Shown here one piece after another: positions 54,738 through 64,000 of a DNA stretch of 64,000 nucleotides. Position 1 is the stretch's first letter. Each line of letters starts with the position of its first letter. The DNA is taken from assembly GCA_021234155.1 (NCBI GenBank), contig JAJEKV010000013.1, forward strand, positions 436,001-500,000, given 5' to 3'. The position numbers were made by a program, and so were the translations under genes. Origin of the DNA: Isoetes taiwanensis. Lineage: Eukaryota; Streptophyta; Lycopodiopsida; Isoetales; Isoetaceae. Below the pieces are notes generated by a model, which saw only the letters and a list, made by a program, of their open reading frames with translations, searched no databases and was not told the origin of the DNA.

Positions 54738-57359
54738 GATGTTTTATCCCCTTTCTGCAGAATGGATCGATGTCTTAAAGCACTAGTTGAAGAAGAAACT
54801 ATGGAAGAAGGATTGGACTCTCATGCAAGCACTTCGAGGTCAGCAAAGGGTTCAGATTTCAATCCTCCTGTTGATGAAGTTTCGGAAAGTACTGTTACAA
54901 GCAGGCAAAGAAAATCGAAACAGAGGGTTTGTAGGGGTGGATACGTGACAAAGCCAATTAGAAGAAAGGTGAATGCTGTTGTAAATCTCATAATGAATGA
55001 GGTATCTAATTTGACTCCAAAACAGCAAAGTATATTTGCAAGAAGATTATTGCAGGACAAAAGATTGCAATTCCTATTTGAGCCAGTCATTGAAAGGCCT
55101 CAAGAGGCTATCGTGAAAACAGATCTGGTAAAGAATTTAAAAGATGGCCTCCAAGATGTCAAACATGCAAATAGCAATGACAAACTTGCTGCAAAGCATT
55201 CTGTACTATCTATGGTGGTTGGAGAGGAAGGAGAATTACAGAAGACTTCACTAGCATCTAAGTTGCTGAAAATACATCCTAGAAATATGAAACTAGCAGT
55301 GGAGAGAAGGAAAAGAATGTCACTAGGTGGAACAAATCTGTGGGCATTAGCAGGTCGAAATCCAAGAACAAATACTATAGATCAGGCTATGAAGGATATG
55401 GTTGCTCAGTTTTGATTAGATAACTCAAAGGTTTCACCAAAAATTAGAGATGTCATGAAGAAGAGGACACAACCAATTCAATATATTGACATTACACAGG
55501 TACGAGCTGCTCTGTAATTTAGCTGTAATTGCATCTTTTTTTGCAGAATAAAGATGTTTTTTATTTTGTAACATTGATGTAAAGTTTGTAACAGATTTCT
55601 TTACTTTTTGAATGTAATGTAGATGCAACAAGACTAGTTTGCTCTACATGGAAATGTCAAATTATTTCATGGCAACACGTACATGTATATTTGTTTACAT
55701 GTATATTCTGGATGTATTGTAGATGTAGGCAGTAATTAAGAAGAAATTAGTGTGGAGATATATTAATTGTCAAGAAAATTAATTATGTGACTTCATAGTA
55801 AATGAAATAAAATTCATGTCAGAATATACATGTATGTGTGGGAGTTTAGGGTCTTGAATATGTAAAAGATTTGTATGTAATGTAATGTAATGAGGTGACT
55901 AATTTTATTTAACTGTAATTTTACAGGCTGAATTATTCCAGAATTTTGTGGATCAGTATCCAGAGGTTCGGATTGGGCTTAGGCAATTTGAATACTTAAG
56001 ACCTTCTTGCATTAAAAAGCTAAAGGAAAGAAACACATGTTGTTGCGTGAAACATGAGCAATCAGATATGTACAAGTAGACATTTAATTTGATGAGGTCA
56101 AGACTCCATGAAAATTGTTCATGCAATTGTGGTGTGTGCGCATCTGAAGCTCATGCTGGGATATGTCAAGCCAAGAACAAGACATTTGATAATGTTAGCA
56201 CATTTTGGAGGGCTATGATATGTGACAGAGCAGCAGGCAACGAGTGGCATAATCTACAATATATCAAATCAGATTGTGGAAATTGTGGGAAACAATTAAT
56301 TGAGTTGTGTCCAAGAGAATACAATGAGCAGATTGATCAAACGCTTGATTGGCAAGTCTATGGTTACATTAATGAGCCCTCGAAGAAAGGAACTTCACGA
56401 AGACTAAAGCTAATTGACAAGAAAGGCAGCTCCAGTAATATGTTGGATAACATGTTTGATCATATGTCGAAGTTTGTATATCATAACTTTGTGGCACATT
56501 GGCAGAGCAAACAATTCAAGGAATCCATGAAGAGTCTTCGTGATGATACCGTATTATCAGTTGTTGATTTCTCGGAGAATTATACTTTGAAGCCAAACTA
56601 TGGCTTGAGGCAGAATAAAGAAAAAAGGATGGGAAAGTGATAAAAAATGCAGAAACTGCATGTGAGGTTCTTGAAGAGAAAATTTCTGATGTGGAAAGGG
56701 TATTTTGGAAGGTGTATGACATTGACCGTTCCCAAAGATTTGATGTGCTCCTAGTGAAAGGGGTGCAATCTCTTCATTGCGTATCATCCATAGATCCAAA
56801 TGATCCAACAAAGTTAATGTGTAGATCTCTTTCATGTTTTTGTAAGGCATGCATCAATTTTGATTGGCCTGCTTGTGAGAATGCTGATCATTGTGGCTGG
56901 TGGGAGTTGAAAAAACTAGAGCCTACAAACAGGGACAATGTTGAAGAAGATGGGTATGAGGCAGAGGACTTGTGGGCAAATGATGTGGACAATGTGGATG
57001 AGACAGTGCAGGTTGGAGATTATTTTGCATCATTCACATCCCTAGACAATTATGAAAGGGTCCCTTATTATCTCATCCAGTGCACAGAAGTGAAACATGC
57101 CCTCGAAGAAGACACCACAGATGAGTATGGAAATGAATTTTATTGTGGTAATGAAGTTATAGCTGGTAACTACTTTGAATTGATTCCTGGTTGTCATCAA
57201 AAGTACAGGCTTATTCAAGGAAAGAAAGTTCTTGTCCATCCCGAGTCAGTAATTGGGGTGAGATTTCTATTGGAGCTAGTCAAACATAAGATTAAAGGTA
57301 CATCTTATGCATATGAACTGAAGGCATGGACTTGCAAACTGAATGTAATCAGAATGTGA
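54738..57359 (+). pseudogene. Internally deleted transposase-like gene with two in-frame stops
   Basis: Exon 54738-55499 (acceptor GTGCAG, donor GTACGAG) encodes a basic, Ser-rich start and then NEVSNLTPKQQSIFARRLLQ and SKLLKIHPRNMKLAVERRKR. TGA at 55413-55415 breaks it, but the frame continues to the donor (SPKIRDVMKKRTQPIQYIDI). Exon 55927 on encodes RPSCIKKLKERNTCCCVKHE, TAG (56077-56079), then Cys-rich CSCNCGVC...CGNCGKQL and SVVDFSENYTLKPN. The last motif is the first Asp block of a DDE-like family known to me from animals and protists (DFSENY, followed by a QSEHW-type stretch). The frame then stops (56638) and a different frame (56637-57359) resumes with the family's C-terminus (VYDIDRSQRFDVLLVKGVQS, CRSLSCFCKACI). 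The catalytic core between them is deleted. Inactive; possibly non-autonomous. Confidence 0.62.
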
Positions 57360-57708
57360 TGTTCATGTAATCAGAATGTATTTTTATGTCCAAGCATACT
57401 GTCCAAAAGTCATGGTCCTTATAAAATGGCTCCATGAACCAGATTAAAACACAAACATTAATATATTGTTTATATAGTTCCAAGACTGTTATACTTAGTG
57501 TAAGCTGTAAAAAACACTGTAAGCAGATCATTTCCAGCAGTGAAAGACTCAAATGTATGGCTGAAACATGGCCAGAGGTCCAGCTTTTACAATAGAGTTT
57601 CTTTATGCGGGTACCATGGTGCCATATTTCTATGAAATGAGCTCTCTGTCCAAACTCTAGTTAGATGCCAAACACACCTTATTGTGTATATCAGAACCAA
57701 TCCTATGC

Positions 57709-59220
57709 TCATTGTATGCTACTATGATTTCTGGAGCAGCGTATAACTGAAGACATCTCTACGCCATGCACATTAGAAGCAAAATGTATTGTCTTCTTAT
57801 CTTGCCATGCATATATTACAACACCTGAATCCTTGAAATATGTGAATTTGTGAGAATCCTTGGGGATCTCCTTCTTCTTGCCTTCAAACTTAAGCATTTT
57901 TATGGGAAACATTTTGGTTTTGTTTGTTTTGTTAGGATTTATAGTTCCGGTTTCACCTACCTTTCTTTTTCACAACCACTTCAGCAGCTTCATGCTTGTA
58001 AAATACCTGTCAAAGAATACAGGATGTCGTGATCCAAGCTTTTTCACTAGATTCAATATTGCGTGAAATCCCAAACCCTCTTCTCTTTTCAACTGATTAT
58101 AGATCTCAAATAGCATGCAACAACATGTGGTAGAATCACAAAGAGTTCTAGAAGAGAAGGAGGTTGTTTATCTTTAAGGGCGTAGATACTGCAGATGAGA
58201 TTGTTCTTCAGTGGGCGCAAAATAAAATTGTTATGGCTTACAATTGTTCCTCTCTTGATCAAGAGAAGAAAGTACTGATCTGGCATACTTACCTTCAGAT
58301 TCATTCTTTTGCATAGGCAGGTGGTTGTGCTCAGTTGGATCGGTTTGTCCACTGGGGTTATAATCCTGTCTTTGCATTTTATGTTGCTCTGGTTTTTAGT
58401 TGGTGAATAAAGCTTGTCGTCCTTCAAAAAAAAAAAAAAAAAAAAAAAAAAAACAAAGAGTCCATAGCTGAATCCCAAATTTGTGTGGCTTCTTTGGAAT
58501 TTATAAATACGTAAAAGGCTCATTGCATTCCTGGAAGGTATGATTCTTTCATCCACAGTTACCTCTTTTCCTGGTGTATATAGGTCTTGTTGTATATAGG
58601 TCCACTCTGAGGCGAAAGAACCTCTTGATTTGCTGAACCCTTTTAAGTGACATAAACCTACCAAAATTTGGCCAATTAACAACACCTACTTCATCCGATT
58701 GCCAATAGATTATAGTCTATTATATGGATTCAATGCCATAGCAATAATAAGACCCAAAAACATGAACAAAGTGCTAACATCCACCTAAGACCAGCTTCTA
58801 ATAGACTGAAATTTTCTTCTATTCTTATCTCTTACCTCATCAGCATATCAGTTACTCTTGGCACATCTTGGAAATCATTGCATGGCCGAGAAGAAGCATG
58901 TGAAAAGCTGAAAAGGAGACATTCTTTTTGTTCTAAAAGCTGGACCCCTTTCACATTCATGAGGATGAAGCTGGTGCAGCACATTATGAGGTAGAGAACC
59001 ACTATCAAGTGTCCATGCATGCAATACTAGGTTCAACTCCAGGCAATTCATCCTCATCTACATCATTCCATAGGGCAAGATCCTCTCTTTCAAGCTGTAA
59101 ATCATCAACTTCATGAATCTCATTGTCCTCATCACTTGAATAAAGGACACCCTCTACAAATTCTTCCATGTTTGCGGATGTAGAAGCTACACTATTTGGG
59201 TCTTCAATTTCATTAGATTC
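57709..59220 (-). pseudogene. piggyBac-like transposase gene, split by a LINE insertion
   Basis: Right to left: an acidic N-terminal exon after the acceptor at 59221 (MEEFVEGVLYSSDEDNEIHE, VDDLQLEREDLALWNDVDED), a decayed middle, then YTPGKEVTVDERIIPSRNAM, FQRSHTNLGFSYGLF (58580-58465), the LINE piece, and beyond it VFFDRYFTSMKLLKWL, TGA (57972-57970), GETGTINPN and GSHKFTYF-type KDSHKFTYFKDSGVVIYAWQD with TIHFASN. VDERIIP, FFDRYFTS and the GT(I/L)xxN stretch are the conserved blocks of the piggyBac DDE domain (Asp residues in VDE and FFD). The host gene was already, or is now, inactive. The long frame that appears to run across the LINE poly(A) is an artefact. Confidence 0.72.
58147..58452 (+). 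mobile_element. 5'-truncated LINE with poly(A) and target duplication, nested in the piggyBac-like gene
   Basis: About 300 bp ending GAATAAAGCTTGTCGTCCTTC and about 30 A. It is flanked by ACAAAGAGT at 58138-58146 and 58453-58461, a 9-bp target-site duplication. The 3' end matches the other LINEs here. The long unbroken A-run suggests a young insertion. Confidence 0.85.
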
Positions 59221-60946
59221 CTGGAAGAGACCTTACTATCATCAATTGAATCCTTGTGTGGACGGCCACGTCCTTGTCGTCTGCCAAATGAAGGTAAAAA
59301 ATTGCAAAACATTGATAAACAAGCATTTTACCTTGGCAAAGTGCTAGCTTTGAAGGAAAAGCTAGGCAAAAATGGAATTAGGGCAAAAGTAGTGCAAGAG
59401 ATGTGCTACATGGAAGAATACCCATGAGAAAGCATGGGAAGAAGGAACATGGCAACCGGGTTGTCATGAGAGAACCCCATAGAAGGAAAAAATACCTATG
59501 GTGGAGTTATGAAGAAAACACAATAAAGACCTCAATTAAAGGGGTCAAGTCACGAAGATTGAAGGAGAAAAGATGTCAAGAACAAGGGAGAAAAACCCTT
59601 GAGAAAACCATGGAAACGCAATCACCCATGAAAGAAAAAATGAGAAAAGAAGTTTTAAAAGACACCTGGACGGCTATAAGCAAAGAAGAAGAAAATACCT
59701 AAGGAGCAAGGGTGCAAGCCGAATAAAAACCCATTGAAGAGCAAACCAGAAATTTAAGAGAAAGGAATTGCAAAAATAAGGCAATGGAAAAGGAAGGGAC
59801 GAAATTGTGGAACCATTGGAAAAAAAAAAAAAAGAAAAAAAAGGAAAGAAAACCGGAAATTGTTAAAATGGGTAAGTTGTAACAAAAAGGCAAGGGAAAA
59901 TATCTTGGGCTTGAAGTGGAACGAATGGATCCCTGGCCATGGGCGAAAAGCCATGGCGATTCCGGTTGTGCAGACCTTCTGTTTACGGGCGGTAGGCACC
60001 AATCTGGAGAAGATCCGGCGGGATTAACAGAAAGAAGAAAAGTTGTGGCCAAGAAATCAGAAGCAAATCGGGTTGAGAACCCTGGCATCAGAGAAAAAAA
60101 GTAGAAGGATCAGGCCGATTTGGACGAAGTCTATAAGGGAAAAGTGGGCGGCCAGTCTCTGCGAACAAGCTATGGCGGTCCTGAGTAGATTCTAGGGTCG
60201 GAGTTGCAGCAGTTGGGCCGGATTTGAAGAAAAAACCATGGATGCCTGGTGATGTTTGAGGGGATTTGATAACAGAAGGCGGATCTTCTGTCCCAGAGAC
60301 GAAGAAGTAAGATGGCGGCTGTATTGGCCGAACATAGGAATTGAAGGCCGCCAAAGGCCTAGATTTGGCAGCAAATAGGGTAGAAGAATCGAAGCATGGC
60401 CGGAAGGGGACCTGTAGATGATCCAGTCGCTGCCAGAGGCTGAAGAATTGACAGCAATAAGGTTCGAACAGAGTAAATAAATTGGAGCAGGCCGGAATTG
60501 GAGAAATAAAGCCTTGTGCACGATTTGGGTCCAAAGACCGAATAGCCGACTACCTGTTATAGAACGAAAACAGGGAAATCAAAAACCAATAAGGATACCC
60601 AATTGTTCTATTCTGCAACCATGGGCAAGCTACAGAAGCCTGGCTTTGGAATAACAGTTTATGAAGGACAGATAAGCGTGAGCAACAAGGGTCAGGGATG
60701 GTTCATTGCTGAAGCCCTGCTCACAGGACGGAATACAGAACCCCACGAATGGAAGGAATTTACAAAACGAACCATGGTGCTGACGCAATCAAATGGCATC
60801 ACCTATTCCGATATTATAAGCTCTTACCCTCAGCGATGGCGTCCGGCAGCCAAACGATCATGGCCTGAGGGCTGTGGACCAAGAAAGAGATATGGAGAAG
60901 GCAGTTCGTCCCAATCCTCTCAAGAGCAGGGATACAAATGAGGGAA
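59221..60946 (+). other. Probable U3/LTR body of the Ty3 element
   Basis: Frames here (59403-59702 plus; 60603-60941 plus, reading MGKLQKPGFGITVYEGQISV) have no recognisable domain. Since promoter signals follow at 60947-61134, most of this is likely the 5' LTR. The left LTR boundary could not be set. Confidence 0.35.
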
Positions 60947-61134
60947 TGACGTGGCCAGTGGCATGTGATGACGTGGCAAGGTGCCACGAGGGCGATCCGC
61001 CTAGGTGGCATACGAAATCCAAAAGGTGCGATGACATGGCGATGACGTGGCGCTGATGTGGCGAAGGGGTAGTTTGGACTATAAATATGTGAGCCACGGT
61101 TGGGGCTTTTCCAACCAAAAAAGTGTGCAATAAA
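60947..61134 (+). promoter_or_regulatory. LTR promoter: TGACGTGGC cluster, TATA box and AATAAA
   Basis: TGACGTGGC occurs at 60947-60955, 60969-60977 and 61043-61051, with one-base variants at 61032-61040 (TGACATGGC) and 61054-61062 (TGATGTGGC). This is a bZIP-type ACGT element. TATAAATA lies at 61080-61087, only 18 bp after the last copy, and AATAAA at 61129-61134. The order is that of an LTR U3-R promoter and polyadenylation signal. Confidence 0.7.
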
Positions 61135-61218
61135 GTTTGTTCTATTGTTCTAGTTTTTTTGATGGGTCTCTTACACAGCGCTACCTTTTCCTCGGGTTGC
61201 GAGCGGGGCTCGACATAA

Positions 61219-61240
61219 AAGTGGTGCACTGGCCGGGAAA
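61219..61240 (+). promoter_or_regulatory. Possible primer-binding site after the LTR
   Basis: CTCGACA could end the LTR (…CA), and TGGTGCACTGGCCGGGAA follows a few bases later, resembling the TGGCGCC..GCCGGG type tRNA primer sites of plant Ty3 elements. The tRNA cannot be named from the sequence alone. Confidence 0.4.
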
Positions 61241-61356
61241 CCTCAATCGTGGTGCTCGTGGAAGGAGATCTGCTCAAGAAAGCCGGCAACATTAGATAGG
61301 AAAGAGGAGCCAAGCCACGGTAAAAAGAAAACCGGGCCAACTCCCTCCGTCAATGT

Positions 61357-62256
61357 ATGTACGTGCAAGGAGCGGAATCTAAAGAAGAACACGATAGGAT
61401 TGTGGAACAGCAACGCAGCGAACGAGAATTACGATTTAAACAAAGGGAAAGACAATTACGCAACGAAGATTTATATTTTCTAAGGGTGTCAAGTGCGCCA
61501 GACCTTTTGGAATTGGAAGGCACGACTTCAACAACATTAGAAGAACCTGCCCAAGAAATTCAAATTCAAGAACCAAGAATCGTTACAAGAATGGGAGATT
61601 TGAAATATCCAAAGTTTTATCCAGGAGACGATGCCGATGGGCATCTATATGCATTCCTAACTGCCAGCGCCGCAAATGGAAAAAATGACGTTGACCGATT
61701 AAAATTATTTCCAGGAACGCTTCAACAATATGCAGCACGGTGGTATTGGCAATCCTAGGAAACCATGCCTTTTACGAATTGGAATGCCTTAAAGGAGGCT
61801 TTCCTAACTCAATTTAGGGGAGCCGGGTACAAGGAGAGAATTTACCAAGAACTCACACACATCAAGTGCTACCCCGACGAGACCTTGCAAAGTTACATCT
61901 TGAGGTATAAAAGCTTGTTATCAAAAAGAGATCCGTTACCTGCTGCCGAAGAACAAGTAAGATATTTTGTGGAGGGATTACCCCCTTTACTTCAATTATT
62001 TGTGAAAGCAAGCCAACCGGCTACCTTGGATGACGCCACAAGGGTGGCATCACAATATGACACGGCGGGTTTTGGAGTGCAAGGAACCTTGCCGATTCTT
62101 TCAAGTGGAGGAGGAATGATTCCTATGGCAGCTAACACATTTCAACCTTCGGGAAGGGTGGATTATTTCCGCCTCCAACAACAAATGCAAGGCAATCCAA
62201 AGAAGATCACCGCTATCCCCATTGGCGCCTTATCATTACCAATAATCCGACGATAA
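61357..62256 (+). pseudogene. Ty3 (Tat/Athila-like) gag, capsid part
   Basis: A helical N-terminal part (EQQRSERELRFKQRERQLRN) precedes GDLKYPKFYPGDDADGHLYA, AARWYWQS, then TAG at 61756-61758, and MPFTNWNALKEAFLTQFRGA, DETLQSYILRYKSLL and QVRYFVEGLPPLLQLFVKAS. This is the retrotransposon gag (capsid) fold, with the W-x-x-L-x-x-x-F-x-x-x-F core. The frame on both sides of the TAG is the same, so one nonsense change separates the halves. It assembles the virus-like particle in active elements. Confidence 0.85.
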
Positions 62257-62466
62257 TCGGTGCCAAAATGCTCCTACAATGCCAAATCCCATCAATATGG
62301 AGAACCAAATTGCAAAGGTTAAAGAAGACATTGTGGAGTCATTGACAAAGCAACTATCCGAATTGCAACTCAACTGGGTGCACGGAGCAGCAGGAAGGGT
62401 CCATGAACAAAAAGAAAGGGCCAATGTATGGTGCGCCGGCAAAGAGGCCAGACATCTTCCACATGA

Positions 62467-62988
62467 ATGTGGGAATACGAAAGTGATAAACCAAAGTGTC
62501 AAATTTGTGGAAGAAGAAATCATACGGCTGCTACTTGTTATTTTCGACAAGGGGGTGCAACACCTTCACAATGGATACCACCGCAACGTACTTCCTATCA
62601 AGTTCAACCTCAAGAAGAGCCTATTTATGTGCATACCCAACCATATCATTCAACAGATGTCAGAAGCGCCCAAGAACAAGCAATGGGACCTCGACCGGCA
62701 TATCGACAAAGGAAACCTATACAATGCTATCGTTGCAAGAACTTTGGACATATTGCCCCAGAGTGTCCTAATCCAAGAGCTCCAGTGGAGTATCAACCAG
62801 TGTGCGGCATATGTCATACTCAAGGGCTGCATACTCAAGCCGAATGTCCACATAAACTAGAACCCCGAAAGACGGGCGAACGAGAAAAGGGAAAGAAACC
62901 AATGGTGGATTCTAATGTCAGATTTATTCTTAAAAATCAATGGAAGACGAAATTCCTCACAGATGAGACACGCGGCACAACGACGTAA
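62467..62988 (+). pseudogene. Gag nucleocapsid with three zinc knuckles
   Basis: CQICGRRNHTAATC and CYRCKNFGHIAPEC are perfect CX2CX4HX4C knuckles; CGICHTQGLHTQAEC is a CX2CX5HX4C variant. They sit about 170 and 260 residues into the post-capsid region and would bind element RNA. A frame change between 62256 and 62467 separates them from the capsid. Confidence 0.85.
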
Positions 62989-64000
62989 TAGACTAAACCA
63001 GGAATCTATTAGAACACCAATTGTCAGATTTCAAGATGAGAATGAGGAAGAAGAAGAAGAGCAGATGATCCAAAACGTGGAAGATATCCCAAGACCAGAA
63101 GATGTGCGGCGAATTAAGGAACAAGTGGTGGAGCAGTCGAGACAAAAGGAAAAGGCAAAAGAGAAAAAGATTCGTCGACGCTACAAGAAGGTTTTGCAAC
63201 TTGGAAGCGAACAACCATATGACATCTTGAAGGATATGGAGCAAGTTAGGCCATCTATTACCTTTGGACAACTGTTAAATTTGGCACCAGGGTGTAGAAA
63301 AGTCGTGATGGCAGCATTGAAGGGTCAAAAAGAAGTGGTTGTGAATTCAGCATGGCCAGTAATTGCGGATATGAGTTCACCATGTTTGGACTTGGAAATA
63401 AATGGCGAATTGATCCGAAACTGTACCATTGATGGGGGATCGGGCATCAACATTATGCCTGAACACATGTGGAGGAAACTTGAGTTGCCTGAACCAGTTC
63501 CAGTACACTTTGTGGTCAAGATGGCCGACCAACGACGTGTGAAGCCAATTGGCGTTATTATCGGGGTACAAACATTGATAGCTGGCATTATGTTTTACGT
63601 GGACTATGTGGTCCTAAAGATGGTGGTGGAGGGAGCATTAGTCTACCCTCTACTACTTGGAAGGCCTTGGCTAATGCAAGCCAGAGCCAAGCATGATTGG
63701 TCAACGGGATTATTGACCATAGGAGATGGGAACAATGCAGTTTCTATAAAAGTACACATCTCTCCAGGAAGGATTTCGGCGGCTGGACGAGTTCGAGAGA
63801 TTGATAGCGACACAAGCTCTAGTGACGATGATGAAGAAGAATTGTCTGATGACGAGGAACAAGAGGCTGCTTTGGTAGCACCCGAAGAAGAAAAGGAATA
63901 CAAGGGGCTACAACTACGACCCTCTTATAGGGATGACACTTCAAGTGTTGTTCTTGAGGAGTGGTTGCAAGATCGAATGGAATTGGATTGTGCCATGGTG
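62963..64000 (+). CDS. Ty3 pol start: aspartic protease, open to the window edge
   Basis: From about 62895 (ATG at 62963) this frame is open to 64000. A charged linker (NEEEEEEQMIQNVEDI, KEKAKEKKIRRRYKKV) leads to NCTIDGGSGINIMPEHMW, where DGGS is the retropepsin-type active site in the variant usual for Tat/Athila elements, and LLGRPWLMQARAKHDW closes the fold. An acidic segment (SSDDDEEELSDDEEQE) follows. Reverse transcriptase and integrase must lie beyond the window. It overlaps the zinc-knuckle frame in another phase, so a frameshift, programmed or accidental, would be needed to link gag and pol. Confidence 0.8.
   Translation, partial: MRHAAQRRNRLNQESIRTPIVRFQDENEEEEEEQMIQNVEDIPRPEDVRRIKEQVVEQSRQKEKAKEKKIRRRYKKVLQLGSEQPYDILKDMEQVRPSITFGQLLNLAPGCRKVVMAALKGQKEVVVNSAWPVIADMSSPCLDLEINGELIRNCTIDGGSGINIMPEHMWRKLELPEPVPVHFVVKMADQRRVKPIGVIIGVQTLIAGIMFYVDYVVLKMVVEGALVYPLLLGRPWLMQARAKHDWSTGLLTIGDGNNAVSIKVHISPGRISAAGRVREIDSDTSSSDDDEEELSDDEEQEAALVAPEEEKEYKGLQLRPSYRDDTSSVVLEEWLQDRMELDCAMV

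Noticed and set aside
58089-58685. One long minus-strand protein with a Phe/Lys run
   Set aside because: The run is translated LINE poly(A); the frame joins piggyBac-like sequence to an inserted LINE.
59699-60534. Overlapping minus-strand frames at the Ty3 LTR
   Set aside because: They lie antisense in the probable LTR, have no domain and are broken by low-complexity tracts.
1371-61758. Alternative genetic code or programmed stop read-through to explain the many in-frame stops
   Set aside because: All three stop codons are affected, frameshifts co-occur in the same genes, and the sister LINE has CAG where this copy has TAG; decay explains it better.

Overview
The window looks like nuclear DNA of a large, AT-rich, repeat-filled land-plant genome. 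The evidence is GT-AG introns, plant-type decayed gene pieces (ABCB transporter, isoamylase, TOM1-like GAT domain, PPR-like), L1-type LINEs with zf-RVT ends, a plant chromovirus and a Tat/Athila-like Ty3 element. Several multi-exon, transposase-like families that I associate from memory with seed-free plants make a fern or other seed-free plant my best guess; this is inference. No rRNA, CRISPR, operon or organellar block is visible.

Layout. 0-5 kb: a frameshifted transposase-like gene (-) with a GTG-core palindromic repeat upstream. 5.4-10.9 kb: a degenerate GIY-YIG nuclease ORF (-), a LINE-tailed ORF1 fragment (-), an apparently intact FSH1-type serine hydrolase (-) and an ABCB pseudogene (+). 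12.3-18.4 kb: a four-exon gene (+) whose C-terminal half resembles a degenerate beta-class N4/N6 DNA methyltransferase; its introns are packed with copies of a 22-26 bp palindrome. 18.8-19.7 kb: an FCP1/NIF-like HAD-fold gene. 20.0-25.8 kb: a nearly full-length L1-type LINE. 26-27.3 kb: a decayed coiled-coil/RING gene with a duplicated exon. 28.9-31.7 and 43.0-44.8 kb: two copies of one repeat, the first carrying a tandem pair of Helentron-like insertions. 32.2-35.9 kb: a two-exon gene of an unrecognised family, with one frameshift and one stop. 36.4-38 kb: exon-sized pieces of isoamylase and TOM1-like genes. 40.5-41 kb: a DJ-1/PfpI fragment. 41.2-42.6 kb: an unrecognised gene (-). 45.3-46.9 kb: a second, more decayed methyltransferase-like gene. 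48.8-52.7 kb: a dead chromovirus (-). 53.5-54 kb: a truncated LINE (-). 54.7-57.4 kb: an internally deleted transposase-like gene. 57.7-59.2 kb: a piggyBac-like gene (-) split by a LINE. 60.9-64 kb: 5' part of a Ty3 element (+), running off the window.

Taken together, the window is mostly a transposon graveyard. Many reading frames are broken by single in-frame stops that could come from C-to-T (or G-to-A) change at CAG, CAA, CGA or TGG codons, as expected from deamination of methylated cytosines. The only cellular-type gene that looks intact is the FSH1-like hydrolase; the FCP1-like frame is also open. The most unusual signals are the palindrome arrays inside the methyltransferase-like gene's introns, the two degenerate methyltransferase-like genes, and the Helentron-like tandem insertion with its empty site preserved 14 kb away.
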